From Mycobacterium sp. GA-1199 (lineage in GTDB: Bacteria > Actinomycetota > Actinomycetes > Mycobacteriales > Mycobacteriaceae), in assembly GCF_001500045.1 (NCBI RefSeq), contig NZ_LQIX01000012.1:372001-436000 (forward strand): 64,000 nt of DNA, read 5' to 3'. The notes under the pieces are model-generated. The model was not told the DNA's origin. It ran no database searches and saw nothing but the letters and a program-made list of their open reading frames with translations. Made by a program: the position numbers and the translations under genes. Shown one piece after another: positions 35,809 through 45,149 of the stretch. The stretch's first letter is position 1. Every line of letters begins with the position of its first letter.

Positions 35809-37290
35809 GTGTCGGAAAGCTTCACCGCCGAATTCGCGGCCGGGCTGGCCCGCTACGGCGACAACCCCTGTATCGAGTTCGAAGGACGCTGGTACAGCGG
35901 CGCCGAGGTGACGGCGTATGGCCGTGTCATCGCGCAGGCGCTACGAGACGCCGGGGTCGCCGACGACGCCCCCGTCGGCCTCGTGGTCAGGAACCGCCTG
36001 CCGCACGCGGCGGCGATCGTCGGATTCCTCGCCGCGGGGCGCACGGTGTCGATGATCTATTCGTTCCAGTCGCCGGAGTCCATCGGCCGCGACATCGAAA
36101 CGCTCGGCTTGTCGGCGATCGTCGCCGACGCCGAGGACTGGACCGCGCCGGTTGTCGACGCCGCACGCCAGGCCGGCAGTGCGGGTCTGTCGATATCGGG
36201 GCGTCATCCGACCGTGACCGCAGTGCCAGGTCTGGAACGCCGCTCTCCCCAACGTACCCATGCTGAGGCCGAACCCGGTGTGGCACTGCAGATCTTGACC
36301 AGTGGCACGACGGGGCCACCGAAGCGGCAGTCGATCAAGACCGCGGTGCTCGAGCGTACGGTCTTCAGCGTCACCAGCGGGGAGGCCGCACCGGCCGAGG
36401 CCCCGCCGGAGCTCGCCTATTGGCAGTTCGGCGGCATCGGGGTGTGCCAACTGATCGCCGGGGTTTACAACGGCAGGCGCATCGCGATGCTCGAGCGGTT
36501 CAGCGTCGCCGACTACGTGGATCTGGTGAAGCGGCACCGCATCACGCGTTCGGGTGTGCAGCCCGCCGTCATCCGGATACTGCTCGACGCCGACGTCGCC
36601 AAGGAAGATCTCGCGTCGCTGGACTTCCTCATCAGCGCGTCGGGACCGCTGGATCCCGAGACCCGCGACGAGTTCGAGGCCAAGTACGGCATTCCGATTG
36701 TGCTGGCCTACGGCGCAACGGAATTCGCGGGCTCGCTGTGCGCGTGGACTCCGGAGATGCAACGTGAATTCGGCTCGGTGAAACGCAACAGCGTCGGCAG
36801 GGCCCTGCCCGACGTCGAGTTGCGCATCGTCGACCCGGAGACCGGGGGCGAGCTTGCCGCCGGCGAGCATGGCCTGTTGGAGGCCAAGGTCGCGCCGATC
36901 GGACCGGACTGGATCCGCACCACCGACATCGCCTCGATCGACGCCGACGGCTTCGTCACCTTGCACGGAAGGGCCGACGGCGCGATCAATCGGGGTGGGT
37001 TCAAGATTCTCCCGGAAACCGTTCGGCGCGTATTGATCTCGCATCCAGCCGTCCGCGACGCGTGTGTGGTCGGTGTGCGCGACGCACGCCTGGGCGAGGT
37101 GCCGGTCGCGGCCATCGAAGTGTCGCGGGGGCTGCCGGTGCCCTCCGATGATGAGCTCGCCGACCTGGTTCGCCGGTCGTTGCCGGTGTACAACGTCCCG
37201 GTGGCATTCGCGGTCGTCGACGAACTGCCACGCAATCCGGCACTCAAGGTGAGCCTGCCCGCCGTCGCCGCGCTTTTCGAACCGCGTTAG
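35809..37290 (+). CDS. AMP-forming acyl-CoA synthetase-like protein
   Basis: A 493-residue member of the adenylate-forming superfamily. The P-loop is LTSGTTGPPKR (about residue 163), the A5 motif is AYGATEFAGS, and the hinge and late motifs are IRTTDIASIDADGFVTLHGR and AINRGGFKILPETV. The usual catalytic Lys near the C terminus appears in NPALKVSLP. Such enzymes activate a carboxylate with ATP and load it on CoA; the acid is unknown. The C terminus overlaps the stop of the convergent PPOX gene. Confidence 0.85.
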   Translation: MSESFTAEFAAGLARYGDNPCIEFEGRWYSGAEVTAYGRVIAQALRDAGVADDAPVGLVVRNRLPHAAAIVGFLAAGRTVSMIYSFQSPESIGRDIETLGLSAIVADAEDWTAPVVDAARQAGSAGLSISGRHPTVTAVPGLERRSPQRTHAEAEPGVALQILTSGTTGPPKRQSIKTAVLERTVFSVTSGEAAPAEAPPELAYWQFGGIGVCQLIAGVYNGRRIAMLERFSVADYVDLVKRHRITRSGVQPAVIRILLDADVAKEDLASLDFLISASGPLDPETRDEFEAKYGIPIVLAYGATEFAGSLCAWTPEMQREFGSVKRNSVGRALPDVELRIVDPETGGELAAGEHGLLEAKVAPIGPDWIRTTDIASIDADGFVTLHGRADGAINRGGFKILPETVRRVLISHPAVRDACVVGVRDARLGEVPVAAIEVSRGLPVPSDDELADLVRRSLPVYNVPVAFAVVDELPRNPALKVSLPAVAALFEPR

Positions 37291-37712
37291 AGAGCCCCTA
37301 GATCGGCCGACAGCCAGTGCCGCGGCTTCATGAAGATCACCACGCTGTCGCCGTGCTCGCGGCGGGCGTATTCCAGGTACGCGTCGACCTTCTCGGGTGG
37401 CAGATAGCGTTTGGTGACTTCGACGAGTCGCTCGTCGGTGCCGGGTTCGATGCGGCTGACCGGACCGTCGACCGCCACGTACCGGACCGTCGGCTCGAGG
37501 CGCTGGACCATCAGCGTGAACTCGCCCTGGCTCTCGATGAGTCGGTGCTTACGAGAGCCGTCGCCGGTGAGCACCCACGCGTCACCGCCGGGCGAGTACT
37601 GGTACCAGACGGGAACCGTCAGCGGGCCACGCTTGTCACCCGCACCGACCGACAATGCGGCGACATGGGGTTCGGCCAGAAATTGTTCGCGTTCGTCTTT
37701 CGACAGGGCCAT
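37287..37712 (-). CDS. PPOX-class split-barrel flavin/F420-binding protein
   Basis: A 141-residue pyridoxamine-phosphate-oxidase-fold protein, a split beta-barrel common in mycobacteria, where many use F420 or FMN. Typical parts are PHVAALSVGAGDKRGPLTVPVWYQY at the start of the barrel, SRKHRLIESQGEFTLMVQR in the middle and VIFMKPRHWLSADLG at the end. The start follows TAGCCT (37719-37724) by 6 nt, a leaderless promoter. The substrate and cofactor are not decided by the sequence. Confidence 0.8.
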   Translation of the reverse strand: MALSKDEREQFLAEPHVAALSVGAGDKRGPLTVPVWYQYSPGGDAWVLTGDGSRKHRLIESQGEFTLMVQRLEPTVRYVAVDGPVSRIEPGTDERLVEVTKRYLPPEKVDAYLEYARREHGDSVVIFMKPRHWLSADLGAL

Positions 37713-37758
37713 GACGTCAGGCTAACGCCGGCCTCCGACAGAATTCCGGGATCGAGCC

Positions 37759-37968
37759 TCAGGCCCCGACTCTGGAGAAGAACGCCATCGTGACGATGCC
37801 GATGGCGATCGCGACGGGCGTCTGGCCCATCGCTGCCGTGCTGACGATTCCCGCTATCGCGGCGATCGCGATGACCGCCAGTAGCAGAACAGTGAACCAC
37901 CGAACATGCACCGCGCCGCCGGGACGCACGGGATGCGCCTTGAACCCGTCGATCGGGTCACGACCCAC
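37759..37968 (-). CDS. Small two-helix membrane protein
   Basis: A 69-residue protein with a short polar N terminus (GRDPIDGFKAHPVRPGG) and two hydrophobic segments, about residues 26-46 and 50-66, so probably a membrane hairpin. The GTG at 37968 has a strong GAGGAGG ribosome site 5 nt upstream; the longer reading to 37995 would include that site as codons. A CRP-like palindrome lies 18 bp upstream of the start. I do not recognise the family. Confidence 0.55.
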   Translation of the reverse strand: MGRDPIDGFKAHPVRPGGAVHVRWFTVLLLAVIAIAAIAGIVSTAAMGQTPVAIAIGIVTMAFFSRVGA

Positions 37969-38282
37969 GACCGCCTCCTCATTCCTGTGTCTCACGTCAC
38001 ACGTTCCGCTCTATGTGAGCCACACCATACAACAGAAATCGGGGGTCGGCGAAGCGTGTCGAGCTTCCCGAGCGGCCTTCGGCGCTCAAGACGCCCGCCC
38101 CTTCTTCGTCGCGAGACGTTAACGCCCAGTACGGGACTCATGGTGAGCGCAGCTAACTGATGCCTTTCGCGCCCTGGCGGCAATGCGGTAACGAAGCCGC
38201 GTCCCGCGGCCGCACACCGCGACCGACGCGCTCTTCCGACCTGCTGCCCTTCCGGCCCCAGGTAGGCCTAGAGTCGGGTGCC
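37969..38282. other. Intergenic region between small membrane protein and LLM gene
   Basis: A 314-bp divergent gap. It holds the ribosome site and CRP-like palindrome near its left end, and TAGAGT (38269-38274) 8 nt before the ATG at 38283. A GC-rich stretch around 38240-38262 can fold into a GGAA-capped hairpin on the minus strand, but it does not match signal recognition particle RNA. No convincing gene was seen. Confidence 0.5.
37986..38001. promoter_or_regulatory. CRP-like palindrome (one mismatch)
   Basis: TGTGTCTCACGTCACA matches the mycobacterial CRP pattern TGTGA-N6-TCACA at 9 of 10 fixed bases. It lies close upstream of the two-helix protein gene. A single site with one mismatch could arise by chance. 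Confidence 0.3.
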
Positions 38283-39275
38283 ATGCGCTTCGGACTGTTC
38301 ATCCCGCAGGGGTGGCGACTGGACCTGATCGACATTCCTCCGGCAGAGCAGTGGGCGGTGATGCGCGATCTCGCCGTGTACGCCGACGGCAGCGACGCGT
38401 GGGATTCTCTGTGGGTTTACGACCACTTCCACACCGTTCCGGTGCCCACTGCGGAGGCCACTCACGAGGCGTGGACGCTGATGGCCGCTTATGCCGCGAC
38501 GACCTCGCGCATCAAGCTCGGCCAGATGTGCACGGCGATGAGCTACCGCAACCCTGTCTATCTGGCCAAGGTCGCCGCGACCGCCGACATCATCTCCGGG
38601 GGCCGCATCCAGATGGGCATCGGCGGCGGCTGGTACGAACACGAGTGGCGGGCTTACGGTTACGGATTCCCCACGGCCGGGGTGCGGTTGGGGCGCCTCG
38701 ACGAGGGCGTGCAGATCATGCGCGACGCCTGGCGCGACGGAACGGTCACCTTCGACGGCAAGCACTATCAAGTCGCCGGAGCGATTGTGCAGCCGAAGCC
38801 CCTGCAGGAGAACGGGATTCCGCTGTGGATCGCCGGCGGCGGGGAGAAGGTGACGCTGCGCATCGCGGCGAAGTACGCCCAGTACACGAACTTCACTTGC
38901 GAGCCAGGCGGTTTCACCCACAAGTCACAGGTGCTGGCGGACCACTGCCGTGACGTCGGCGCCGACTACAACGCGATCGTGCGCTCGGCGAACTTCAACG
39001 CGGTGATCGGCGATTCGGAGTCCGACGTCAAGGAACGCATCGCGAGGCTGCGCGCCCGTCAGGTCACCAGAGCCGATGAGGCAGCGGTCGACGCAATGCT
39101 GAACTCCGTGTCCGCGCCCGAATCGGCAAGCGGCACACCAGAACAGGTCGTCGAGAAATTGGAGACGATGCGCGAGCTTGGCTGTGAGTACGCCATCCTT
39201 TACTTCCCGGAAGCCGCGTACGACCGCTCGGGTATCGAACTGTTCGAAAAGCAGGTGATTCCCGCCCTGAGCTGA
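38283..39275 (+). CDS. LLM-class F420-dependent oxidoreductase
   Basis: A 330-residue luciferase-like TIM-barrel protein. The start MRFGLFIPQGWRLDL, the segment WDSLWVYDHFHTVP with the conserved His, and GRIQMGIGGGWYEHEWRAYG are typical of F420-dependent enzymes of mycobacteria. These transfer hydride between F420 and alcohols, ketones or other substrates. The ATG at 38283 is fixed by homology to family starts and a TAGAGT box 8 nt upstream; the ORF is open back to 38160 but the extra part is basic and unlike the family. Confidence 0.88.
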   Translation: MRFGLFIPQGWRLDLIDIPPAEQWAVMRDLAVYADGSDAWDSLWVYDHFHTVPVPTAEATHEAWTLMAAYAATTSRIKLGQMCTAMSYRNPVYLAKVAATADIISGGRIQMGIGGGWYEHEWRAYGYGFPTAGVRLGRLDEGVQIMRDAWRDGTVTFDGKHYQVAGAIVQPKPLQENGIPLWIAGGGEKVTLRIAAKYAQYTNFTCEPGGFTHKSQVLADHCRDVGADYNAIVRSANFNAVIGDSESDVKERIARLRARQVTRADEAAVDAMLNSVSAPESASGTPEQVVEKLETMRELGCEYAILYFPEAAYDRSGIELFEKQVIPALS

Positions 39276-39296
39276 GGCACTACGGCATATGCCTGA

Positions 39297-39887
39297 TCAC
39301 GGCGTCGGCGGAATCGGACCCTCGGGTGGAACCGCCGGGTTGGGCGGGGGAGTGTCGTAGTACCCGGGCGGCGGTGGGCCGTCCAGTGGGTAGTAGCCGG
39401 GCGGCAGCGGTGGACCGCCTTCGGCCGGCGGCGCAACCGGCGGGCCGTTGGAGTCGGGGGCGTTCAGCGAGGTGTATCCCGGCGGTAACTGCGGTGCGGG
39501 TCCCGCGCTGGGCGGTGGCGGGGCACCGACCGGCGCCTGGCCCGGCGGCAGCTGGGCGAACCCATACGGGTCTTGGGCCTGGCGCCAGGCATCGCGGAGG
39601 AAACCGAGCGGACCCGGACTCGAACCCTGCCCGTACTGCGCGTTCGGAATCTCGGGAACGGGGGGCGCGCCGACGGGCGGAGGCGCGGGCGGCGGGTCGC
39701 CCGGGGCCACCGGTGCGGCGTAGGGCTGGCCCGGCGCCGGCGGCGCCCCGGGCGTCCCGGGAACGGGCGGGACCTCGGGGTCCGCACTGGCCAACCCGGC
39801 CGAAGTCAGGGCGCCCAGGCCGACGGCGACGCCGACGAGTCCGAACTTGACCGCCTGGACGGACATGGCGCGACGGCGTCTGGTCAT
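39297..39887 (-). CDS. Secreted Pro-rich protein
   Basis: A 196-residue protein with an Arg-rich start (MTRRRRA), a hydrophobic core VKFGLVGVAVGLGALTSAGL and a cleavage-like ASADPE, so a Sec-type signal peptide is clear. The rest is Pro/Gly/Tyr-rich low complexity, with repeated LPPGY and PPPPGYY. A short ordered island, GPLGFLRDAWRQAQDPYGF, stands out near residue 93. TAGCCT lies 8 nt before the ATG. It probably sits in the cell envelope; function unknown. Confidence 0.7.
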   Translation of the reverse strand: MTRRRRAMSVQAVKFGLVGVAVGLGALTSAGLASADPEVPPVPGTPGAPPAPGQPYAAPVAPGDPPPAPPPVGAPPVPEIPNAQYGQGSSPGPLGFLRDAWRQAQDPYGFAQLPPGQAPVGAPPPPSAGPAPQLPPGYTSLNAPDSNGPPVAPPAEGGPPLPPGYYPLDGPPPPGYYDTPPPNPAVPPEGPIPPTP

Positions 39888-40030
39888 GGGTAAGCAGGCT
39901 AGCGCCTCACGGCCTGGGGCGCTGATTTACGACGGTCCCGATGCGGCCGCTTGCGGCGGATGCGCCGTCACTAAGATTGGCATCTCTGCTGAATTGCGAA
40001 AATCGACCAGCCCTCGACAGGAAGCCCGCA

Positions 40031-40375
40031 ATGAACAAGACCTCGCTGACCGCGCTCGCACGTGAGCAACTCGAGACGGCCCGCGCCGCCAGTAGCGGAC
40101 GCAGCGCGCACACGGTCTACGGCGGCCACGAGCATTCGCTGCGTCAGACGCTGATCGCGTTGACCGGCGGCTCCGAGCTGGCCGAGCACGAGACGAACGG
40201 GGAAGCCACGCTGCAGGTTCTGCACGGCCGGGTACGGCTGACCCACTCATCGGCCAACTGGGAAGGCTCCGAAGGCGACCACCTCGTCGTGCCGAAGGAC
40301 CGGCACGGCCTGCAGGCGATCGAGGACTCCGCGATCTTGCTGACGGTGTCGAATCCGGTGGGCCCGCATGTCTAG
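40031..40375 (+). CDS. Cupin-domain protein
   Basis: A 114-residue single-domain cupin. The first cupin motif is around LAEHETNGEATLQVLHGRVRL and the second around GDHLVVPKDRHGLQAIED, where Glu and His could bind metal. Small cupins of this kind may be sensors or simple enzymes. The ATG at 40031 has AGGAAG six bases upstream; TAAGAT at 39972-39977 is a possible -10, giving a leader of about 47 nt. Function unknown. Confidence 0.72.
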   Translation: MNKTSLTALAREQLETARAASSGRSAHTVYGGHEHSLRQTLIALTGGSELAEHETNGEATLQVLHGRVRLTHSSANWEGSEGDHLVVPKDRHGLQAIEDSAILLTVSNPVGPHV

Positions 40376-40393
40376 GGCGAACCCGCCGCGACT

Positions 40394-42043
40394 CTAGATG
40401 GCGGGGCCCAACAGGTCGTCGGCGTCCTTGATGACGTAGCCGTAGCCCTGCTCGGCGAGGAATCGTTGACGGTGCGCGGCGTATTCGGCGTCGAGGCTGT
40501 CGCGGGACACCACAGAGTAGAAGATCGCGCCGCCGCCGTCGGCCTTGGGCCGCAGCAGCCGGCCCAGCCGCTGCGCCTCTTCCTGGCGGGATCCGAAGGT
40601 CCCCGAAACCTGCACGGCCACACTGGCTTCCGGCAAATCTATCGAGAAGTTGGCGACCTTCGACACCACCAGCGTCGAGATCTCACCGCGCCGAAACTGA
40701 TCGAAAAGCACCTCGCGCTCCGCGGTTTTCGTGGAGCCCTGGATGACCGGCGCGTCGAGCTCTCGGCCGAGTTCCTCGAGCTGGTCGAGGTAGGCGCCGA
40801 TCACCAACGTCTGCTCACCCTTGTGCTTGTCGAGGATCGACTTGACCACCGCGATCTTGGTGTGCGCCGTCGAGCACAGCTTGTAGCGCTCGTCGGGTTC
40901 GGCCGTCGCATACAGCATGCGCTCGTTGTCGGTCATCGTGACCCGCACCTCGACGCACTCGGCGGGCGCGATCCAACCCTGCGCCTCGATGTCCTTCCAC
41001 GGCGCGTCGTAGCGCTTCGGCCCGATCAACGAGAACACGTCACCCTCACGGCCGTCCTCGCGAATCAGGGTGGCGGTCAAGCCGAGTCGACGACGCGACT
41101 GAAGATCGGCCGTCATCCGGAACACCGGTGCGGGCAACAGGTGTACCTCGTCGTAGATGATCAGCCCCCAGTCGCGGCTGTCGAACAACTCCAGGTGCCG
41201 GTATTCGCCCTTGGTGCGACGCGTGATCACCTGATAGGTGGCGATGGTCACCGGGCGGATTTCCTTGCGCTCGCCGGAGTATTCGCCGATTTCGTTCTCG
41301 GTGAGCGAGGTCCGGTTGATCAGCTCCCGCTTCCACTGCCGCCCGGCGACGGTGTTGGTCACCAGGATCAGCGTGGTCGCCGAGGCCTTCGCCATCGCGG
41401 CGGCGCCGACGAGCGTCTTGCCCGCACCGCACGGCAGCACGACGACCCCGGATCCACCCTCCCAGAACGACTCGGTGGCCATCTGCTGGTAGTCGCGAAG
41501 GTGCCAGCCGTTCTCCGCGAGGCTGATCGGATGCTTTTCGCCGTCGACGTAGCCCGCGAGATCCTCAGCTGGCCAACCGATCTTGAGCAGCATCTGCTTG
41601 ACCCGGCCGCGCTCACTGTTGTGCACCAGGACGGTATCGTCATCGATGCGCGCGCCCAGCATCGGCGCGATCTTCTTGTTGCGCAGCACCTCCTCGAGCA
41701 CCGCGCGGTCCAGGCTGACCAGGGTCAGCCCGTGAGCCGGATGCTTGACCAGTTGCAGACGCCCGTATCGGGCCATGGTGTCGACGATGTCGACCAGCAG
41801 CGGCTGGGGCACCGCGTAGCGGGAGAACGACACCAGCGCGTCGACGACCTGTTCGGCGTCGTGACCCGCGGCACGCGCGTTCCACAGCGCCAGCGGGGTT
41901 ATCCGGTAGGTGTGGATGTGTTCGGGCGCACGCTCGAGTTCGGCGAACGGGGCGATCGCGGCACGCGCCGCCCCCGCCTGCTCATGGTCGACCTCGAGCA
42001 GCACCGTCTTGTCGGACTGCACGATCAGGGGGCCGTCGGTCAT
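40394..42043 (-). CDS. ercc3: XPB/Ercc3-type DNA helicase
   Basis: A 549-residue superfamily 2 helicase, the bacterial XPB. Walker A is LPCGAGKTLVGAA (about residue 206), the DEVH box is IIYDEVHLLP (about 297), motif III-like LGLTATLIRED follows, and the C-terminal helicase lobe has the QxxGRxxR-type segment EEAQRLGRLLRPK. XPB unwinds DNA 3'-5' and acts in repair. The ATG at 42043 is chosen from the remembered M. tuberculosis start (MSDGPLIVQ) and a GATAAT box 7 nt upstream. The ORF is open to 42703 but that part is a shadow of the next gene. Confidence 0.93.
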   Translation of the reverse strand: MTDGPLIVQSDKTVLLEVDHEQAGAARAAIAPFAELERAPEHIHTYRITPLALWNARAAGHDAEQVVDALVSFSRYAVPQPLLVDIVDTMARYGRLQLVKHPAHGLTLVSLDRAVLEEVLRNKKIAPMLGARIDDDTVLVHNSERGRVKQMLLKIGWPAEDLAGYVDGEKHPISLAENGWHLRDYQQMATESFWEGGSGVVVLPCGAGKTLVGAAAMAKASATTLILVTNTVAGRQWKRELINRTSLTENEIGEYSGERKEIRPVTIATYQVITRRTKGEYRHLELFDSRDWGLIIYDEVHLLPAPVFRMTADLQSRRRLGLTATLIREDGREGDVFSLIGPKRYDAPWKDIEAQGWIAPAECVEVRVTMTDNERMLYATAEPDERYKLCSTAHTKIAVVKSILDKHKGEQTLVIGAYLDQLEELGRELDAPVIQGSTKTAEREVLFDQFRRGEISTLVVSKVANFSIDLPEASVAVQVSGTFGSRQEEAQRLGRLLRPKADGGGAIFYSVVSRDSLDAEYAAHRQRFLAEQGYGYVIKDADDLLGPAI

Positions 42044-42050
42044 TCCGTCC

Positions 42051-42056
42051 ATTATC
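42051..42056 (-). promoter_or_regulatory. -10 element of ercc3
   Basis: On the minus strand GATAAT is followed by 7 nt and the ATG at 42043, so the mRNA is probably leaderless. It is the closest to the sigma-A consensus of the boxes seen here. Confidence 0.55.
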
Positions 42057-42078
42057 CAGAACCCCCGGACGCCCCACC

Positions 42079-42141
42079 CGCGAGCGACCGTGTCTGCCCG
42101 CCGACACACCGGCCGAGCTGGGCATTCCGCGGTCGCTCGCG
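42079..42141. terminator. Nested inverted repeat between helicase genes
   Basis: CGCGAGCGACCG (42079-42090) is mirrored exactly by CGGTCGCTCGCG (42130-42141). Inside it, GTGTC (42090-42094) pairs with GACAC (42103-42107). It lies after the stop of the 752-aa gene and before the ercc3 promoter, so it may stop transcription between them. Confidence 0.55.
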
Positions 42142-42156
42142 ACGGTGCGCGGTGCG

Positions 42157-44415
42157 CTACGACTCGTCGGTGGCTACCACGGAGGTGATGCGGTGGATCG
42201 CGAAATCGCGGACCCGCCCCGACGCCGGGTCGTAAGCCGTCAGCTGCCCGCCCCGCACGTTGATCGGCGCGACGACACGCTGGGTCGCCACTCCGGCGGG
42301 ATCGACGTAACCGATCACGACGGAGGCCTGCGCAATGGCCGCATCCTGCAACTGGGTGATGGCGACGGCCGGGTCGAGTCGCTGATACGCCGACGGCATG
42401 GCGGCCACCTTGCGCAGCACGGCGACGATCGCGCCAAGCGTCTGGCTGGTGGGAGCGGGGGCGAGTCGGTAGCTGCGCCGTCGCCCCGCCGGGGCGGGTA
42501 CCCGCGCGCCGCGGGCGCGGATGTCGACGATCGTGCCGGTCGAGTCCTCGGCCGCCGGCGCGAAGCCGGCCTGTCGCAGCGCCGCGAGCACGTCGGCGAT
42601 CGGCGCCTGCGACACCGCGACGGTGGGCGCGAGCAGGCGCATCTCCAGCGACTCCGTCGCCGGTGCGCCCACCGCCTGCGCGAGCAGCGCCGCGTCCTCG
42701 CACCGCACGAACGACGCCGCCATGCCGACACGCAACTGACCATGCCTGCGGGCGACATCGTCGATCAGATACGTCAGGCCTTGCGGCACAGGCGTTTTCG
42801 AGTAGCGTTCGAAGAAGGCGTGCAGTTCGCCCGCGGTGCGGCCGGTGTCGAGCGCCCGGCGGATCGACGGCTCGCTGATCCGGTACACCATCGCCGCGCC
42901 CGCCGATTCCACGCTCGCCACCGCGGCCAGTTGTTCGGCCAGGTCTCGCTGCAGCGGGCCGGGAACGACCACCGTGAGGTCGGCCTGCAACAGGAAATGG
43001 TCGATCGGCGTGGGCAGCACCTTGTCCATCGCCTTGACCACGTCGTCGGGTGAAGCGTCGGCGAGCAATGTGCGAGCCGGGGTGGCGAGCGCACCACGGC
43101 CCACCAGGCCCAGCGCATGCGCCTCGGTCAGCAGGTCTCCGACCGGCCCCGGCTGCAACCGGGGCCCCCAGCGCGGCCTGCGCCAGATCATCGCCCGCGA
43201 CGCTTCGGCTGCGTCGACACCCGCGCCGGGAGGCAGGCTTGCCAGCACCTCCAGGAGAAGTCGCCTGTCCAGCGGAGCGGCGGTGGAGAACAGCGAATCC
43301 GACAGCGCCGCATAGGGTTTGCCGTCAGGACCGCGGTTGCCGACCAGGCTCGGCCGCCCGGGCAGCTCCAGCCAGGTTGTCGCAAGCAGATGCCATTTGA
43401 CCGCTGTCGGTGATTCGACGAACCGGTCGGATGAGACCGTCGGCGCCCAGTACGGGCCGTCACCGGCTTCGGGTTCGGGTTCGGGCATGCCCGCCGAGAT
43501 GAGGCCTGCGCCCGCGGTCACTTCGAGGATCAGCCCCAGGCGGCGATCGTCGATGCCGGTGGCCTTGGTCAGCCGTTTGACGTCACGCACGCCGAGACCG
43601 CCGCTGCGCAACTCGGGAACCGGTGTGGCGCTGAGTGTTTCGAGAACCACCTCGACTTCCCGAAGAAGGTCGAGCGCGGCGCCCGCGGCCACCGCGTCGG
43701 CGTCGGCCGCCGTCGTCGTGGACACCACCGGGTCGGGTTCGGTCAGCTGCAGTGGACCCGGCAGTTCACCGCGCAACACCTGGCCGACGAGCCGCGGCAG
43801 GATCACGGTGTCCGCATCGACCTGGCGCAGCAGCCCGGCTGCCAGCAGCCGCTGCACCGGGCGATCCGGCGGCGTGCCGGGCGCGGCGTCGCGGGTGCGG
43901 CCCACGGGCGAGCCCTCGAGCAACTTCTGCAACAGCTCGGACTGCGCCTCGTCGAGCGCCTCCAGTCGGGCCGCGATGTCCTGTGGGTCCGCCGCGTTGT
44001 CTTCGACCGTGGCCTGTCCCGGATACCACGGCAAGGCCGCGACGGCTTCGCCCGCCACCCGGACCGCCGCCTCACCCCACACCAGCCCACGGTCGCCCAG
44101 GTCGTCGACGGCCTCGGCGACGGCCGCTTCGGGGGCTCGGTCGCCGATGAGCTCCAACAGTTTGGTGACCGGAACGGCGGTCGTGTCGGCGTGCAGCACC
44201 AGCAGCGCGTCGAGCACGGCGAGCCGCAGAAAGTCGAGGTCGTCGGTGGCGGCCTTGACCGACTGGCGGGCCTGTGCGCGGGCCGCCAGCGCAGCGATCG
44301 ACCCCGGTGGCGGTTGGGTCAGGTCGGGCCGCAACTCCAGCAGCCGGATGAGCCGGTCGTCGGGGAGATCGGCCAACCAGGCGGCGAGGGGGAGGCCTGG
44401 TGCGTTCTCGGTCAT
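42157..44415 (-). CDS. Helicase XPB/Ssl2 N-terminal-domain-like protein
   Basis: A 752-residue protein that matches Rv0862c by position. No helicase Walker motif is visible. The N terminus ([20 protein letters not shown]) and long helical middle fit the family often labelled helicase-associated. The middle segment [20 protein letters not shown] resembles the XPB N-terminal damage-recognition domain. The last 80 residues, with [19 protein letters not shown], look WYL-like. It is just upstream of ercc3 on the same strand, so a joint role in DNA repair is the natural inference. The ATG follows TACGCT by 8 nt. Confidence 0.75.
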   Translation of the reverse strand: MTENAPGLPLAAWLADLPDDRLIRLLELRPDLTQPPPGSIAALAARAQARQSVKAATDDLDFLRLAVLDALLVLHADTTAVPVTKLLELIGDRAPEAAVAEAVDDLGDRGLVWGEAAVRVAGEAVAALPWYPGQATVEDNAADPQDIAARLEALDEAQSELLQKLLEGSPVGRTRDAAPGTPPDRPVQRLLAAGLLRQVDADTVILPRLVGQVLRGELPGPLQLTEPDPVVSTTTAADADAVAAGAALDLLREVEVVLETLSATPVPELRSGGLGVRDVKRLTKATGIDDRRLGLILEVTAGAGLISAGMPEPEPEAGDGPYWAPTVSSDRFVESPTAVKWHLLATTWLELPGRPSLVGNRGPDGKPYAALSDSLFSTAAPLDRRLLLEVLASLPPGAGVDAAEASRAMIWRRPRWGPRLQPGPVGDLLTEAHALGLVGRGALATPARTLLADASPDDVVKAMDKVLPTPIDHFLLQADLTVVVPGPLQRDLAEQLAAVASVESAGAAMVYRISEPSIRRALDTGRTAGELHAFFERYSKTPVPQGLTYLIDDVARRHGQLRVGMAASFVRCEDAALLAQAVGAPATESLEMRLLAPTVAVSQAPIADVLAALRQAGFAPAAEDSTGTIVDIRARGARVPAPAGRRRSYRLAPAPTSQTLGAIVAVLRKVAAMPSAYQRLDPAVAITQLQDAAIAQASVVIGYVDPAGVATQRVVAPINVRGGQLTAYDPASGRVRDFAIHRITSVVATDES

Positions 44416-44480
44416 TGCTGACCAGCGTAAAGGAGTGTGGCGGTGTCGCCACCGGCCGAGTCGTTTGCCACAATGTGGGC

Positions 44481-44672
44481 GTGGCAGACAACAAAGGGAA
44501 GAAGCGGTACGTCGATCCGGGCTGGCCAGAGATCGACGGTGACGACGACCACGCGGTGAGCGAGCTGGCCACCGACCGTACCGGCGCGCTGTCGCCCTTC
44601 GGCGAGATCACGTTCCCGCTTCCCGCGGACGAACTGCCGTACGTGCACGCGGTGACGGTCGTCAACAAGTAG
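44481..44672 (+). CDS. Small conserved hypothetical protein
   Basis: A 63-residue acidic protein, [20 protein letters not shown] after its GTG, with [20 protein letters not shown] in the second half. The position matches Rv0863, a short conserved gene before moaC. CACAAT lies 6 nt before the GTG, a weak leaderless box. The stop directly abuts the GTG of moaC, so it probably leads the molybdenum cofactor operon. Function unknown. Confidence 0.65.
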   Translation: MADNKGKKRYVDPGWPEIDGDDDHAVSELATDRTGALSPFGEITFPLPADELPYVHAVTVVNK

Positions 44673-45149
44673 GTGTCCGAACGCGCGCGCCTCTCACACG
44701 TCGACGAGACCGGCGCGGCGCACATGGTCGACGTCACGGCGAAGGACGTCACCAAGCGCACCGCCGTCGCGGCCGGAACCCTCCGCACCACGGCCGACGT
44801 CGTCGCGTTGATCGCGTCGGGAGGCCTGCCCAAGGGTGACGCGCTGGCCACCGCCCGCGTCGCGGGCATCCTGGCCGCCAAACGCACCAGCGACCTCATC
44901 CCGCTGTGCCATCAGTTGGCGCTGACGGGGGTCGACGTCGATTTCGAGATCGGCGACGCCGCGGTTGACATCACGGCGACGGTGCGCAGCACCGACCGCA
45001 CCGGCGTCGAGATGGAGGCGCTGACCGCGGTGAGCGTGGCCGCATTGACGCTCTACGACATGATCAAGGCCGTCGACCCCGCCGCCCGCATCGACGACAT
45101 CAGGGTGCTGCGAAAAGAGGGCGGCAAGACCGGCACGTGGACCCGCTGA
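44673..45149 (+). CDS. moaC: Cyclic pyranopterin monophosphate synthase MoaC
   Basis: A 158-residue MoaC. It converts the 3',8-cyclo-GTP made by MoaA to cyclic pyranopterin monophosphate, the first stable intermediate of molybdenum cofactor synthesis. Family segments are [39 protein letters not shown] and [20 protein letters not shown] with the conserved Lys and Asp. The GTG starts immediately after the preceding stop. The TGA overlaps the ATG of mog. It is one of two moaC-type genes expected in mycobacteria (moaC2 by position). Confidence 0.95.
   Translation: MSERARLSHVDETGAAHMVDVTAKDVTKRTAVAAGTLRTTADVVALIASGGLPKGDALATARVAGILAAKRTSDLIPLCHQLALTGVDVDFEIGDAAVDITATVRSTDRTGVEMEALTAVSVAALTLYDMIKAVDPAARIDDIRVLRKEGGKTGTWTR

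Noticed and set aside
38240..38262. GGAA-capped hairpin resembling signal recognition particle RNA on the minus strand
   Set aside because: The stem ACCTG/CAGGT and GGAA cap look similar, but the conserved internal loop bases are not in register and no longer RNA helix was found.
42044..42703. Extension of ercc3 to 769 residues
   Set aside because: The extra part is antisense-like low-complexity from the neighbouring gene; a -10 box and the family start fix 42043.
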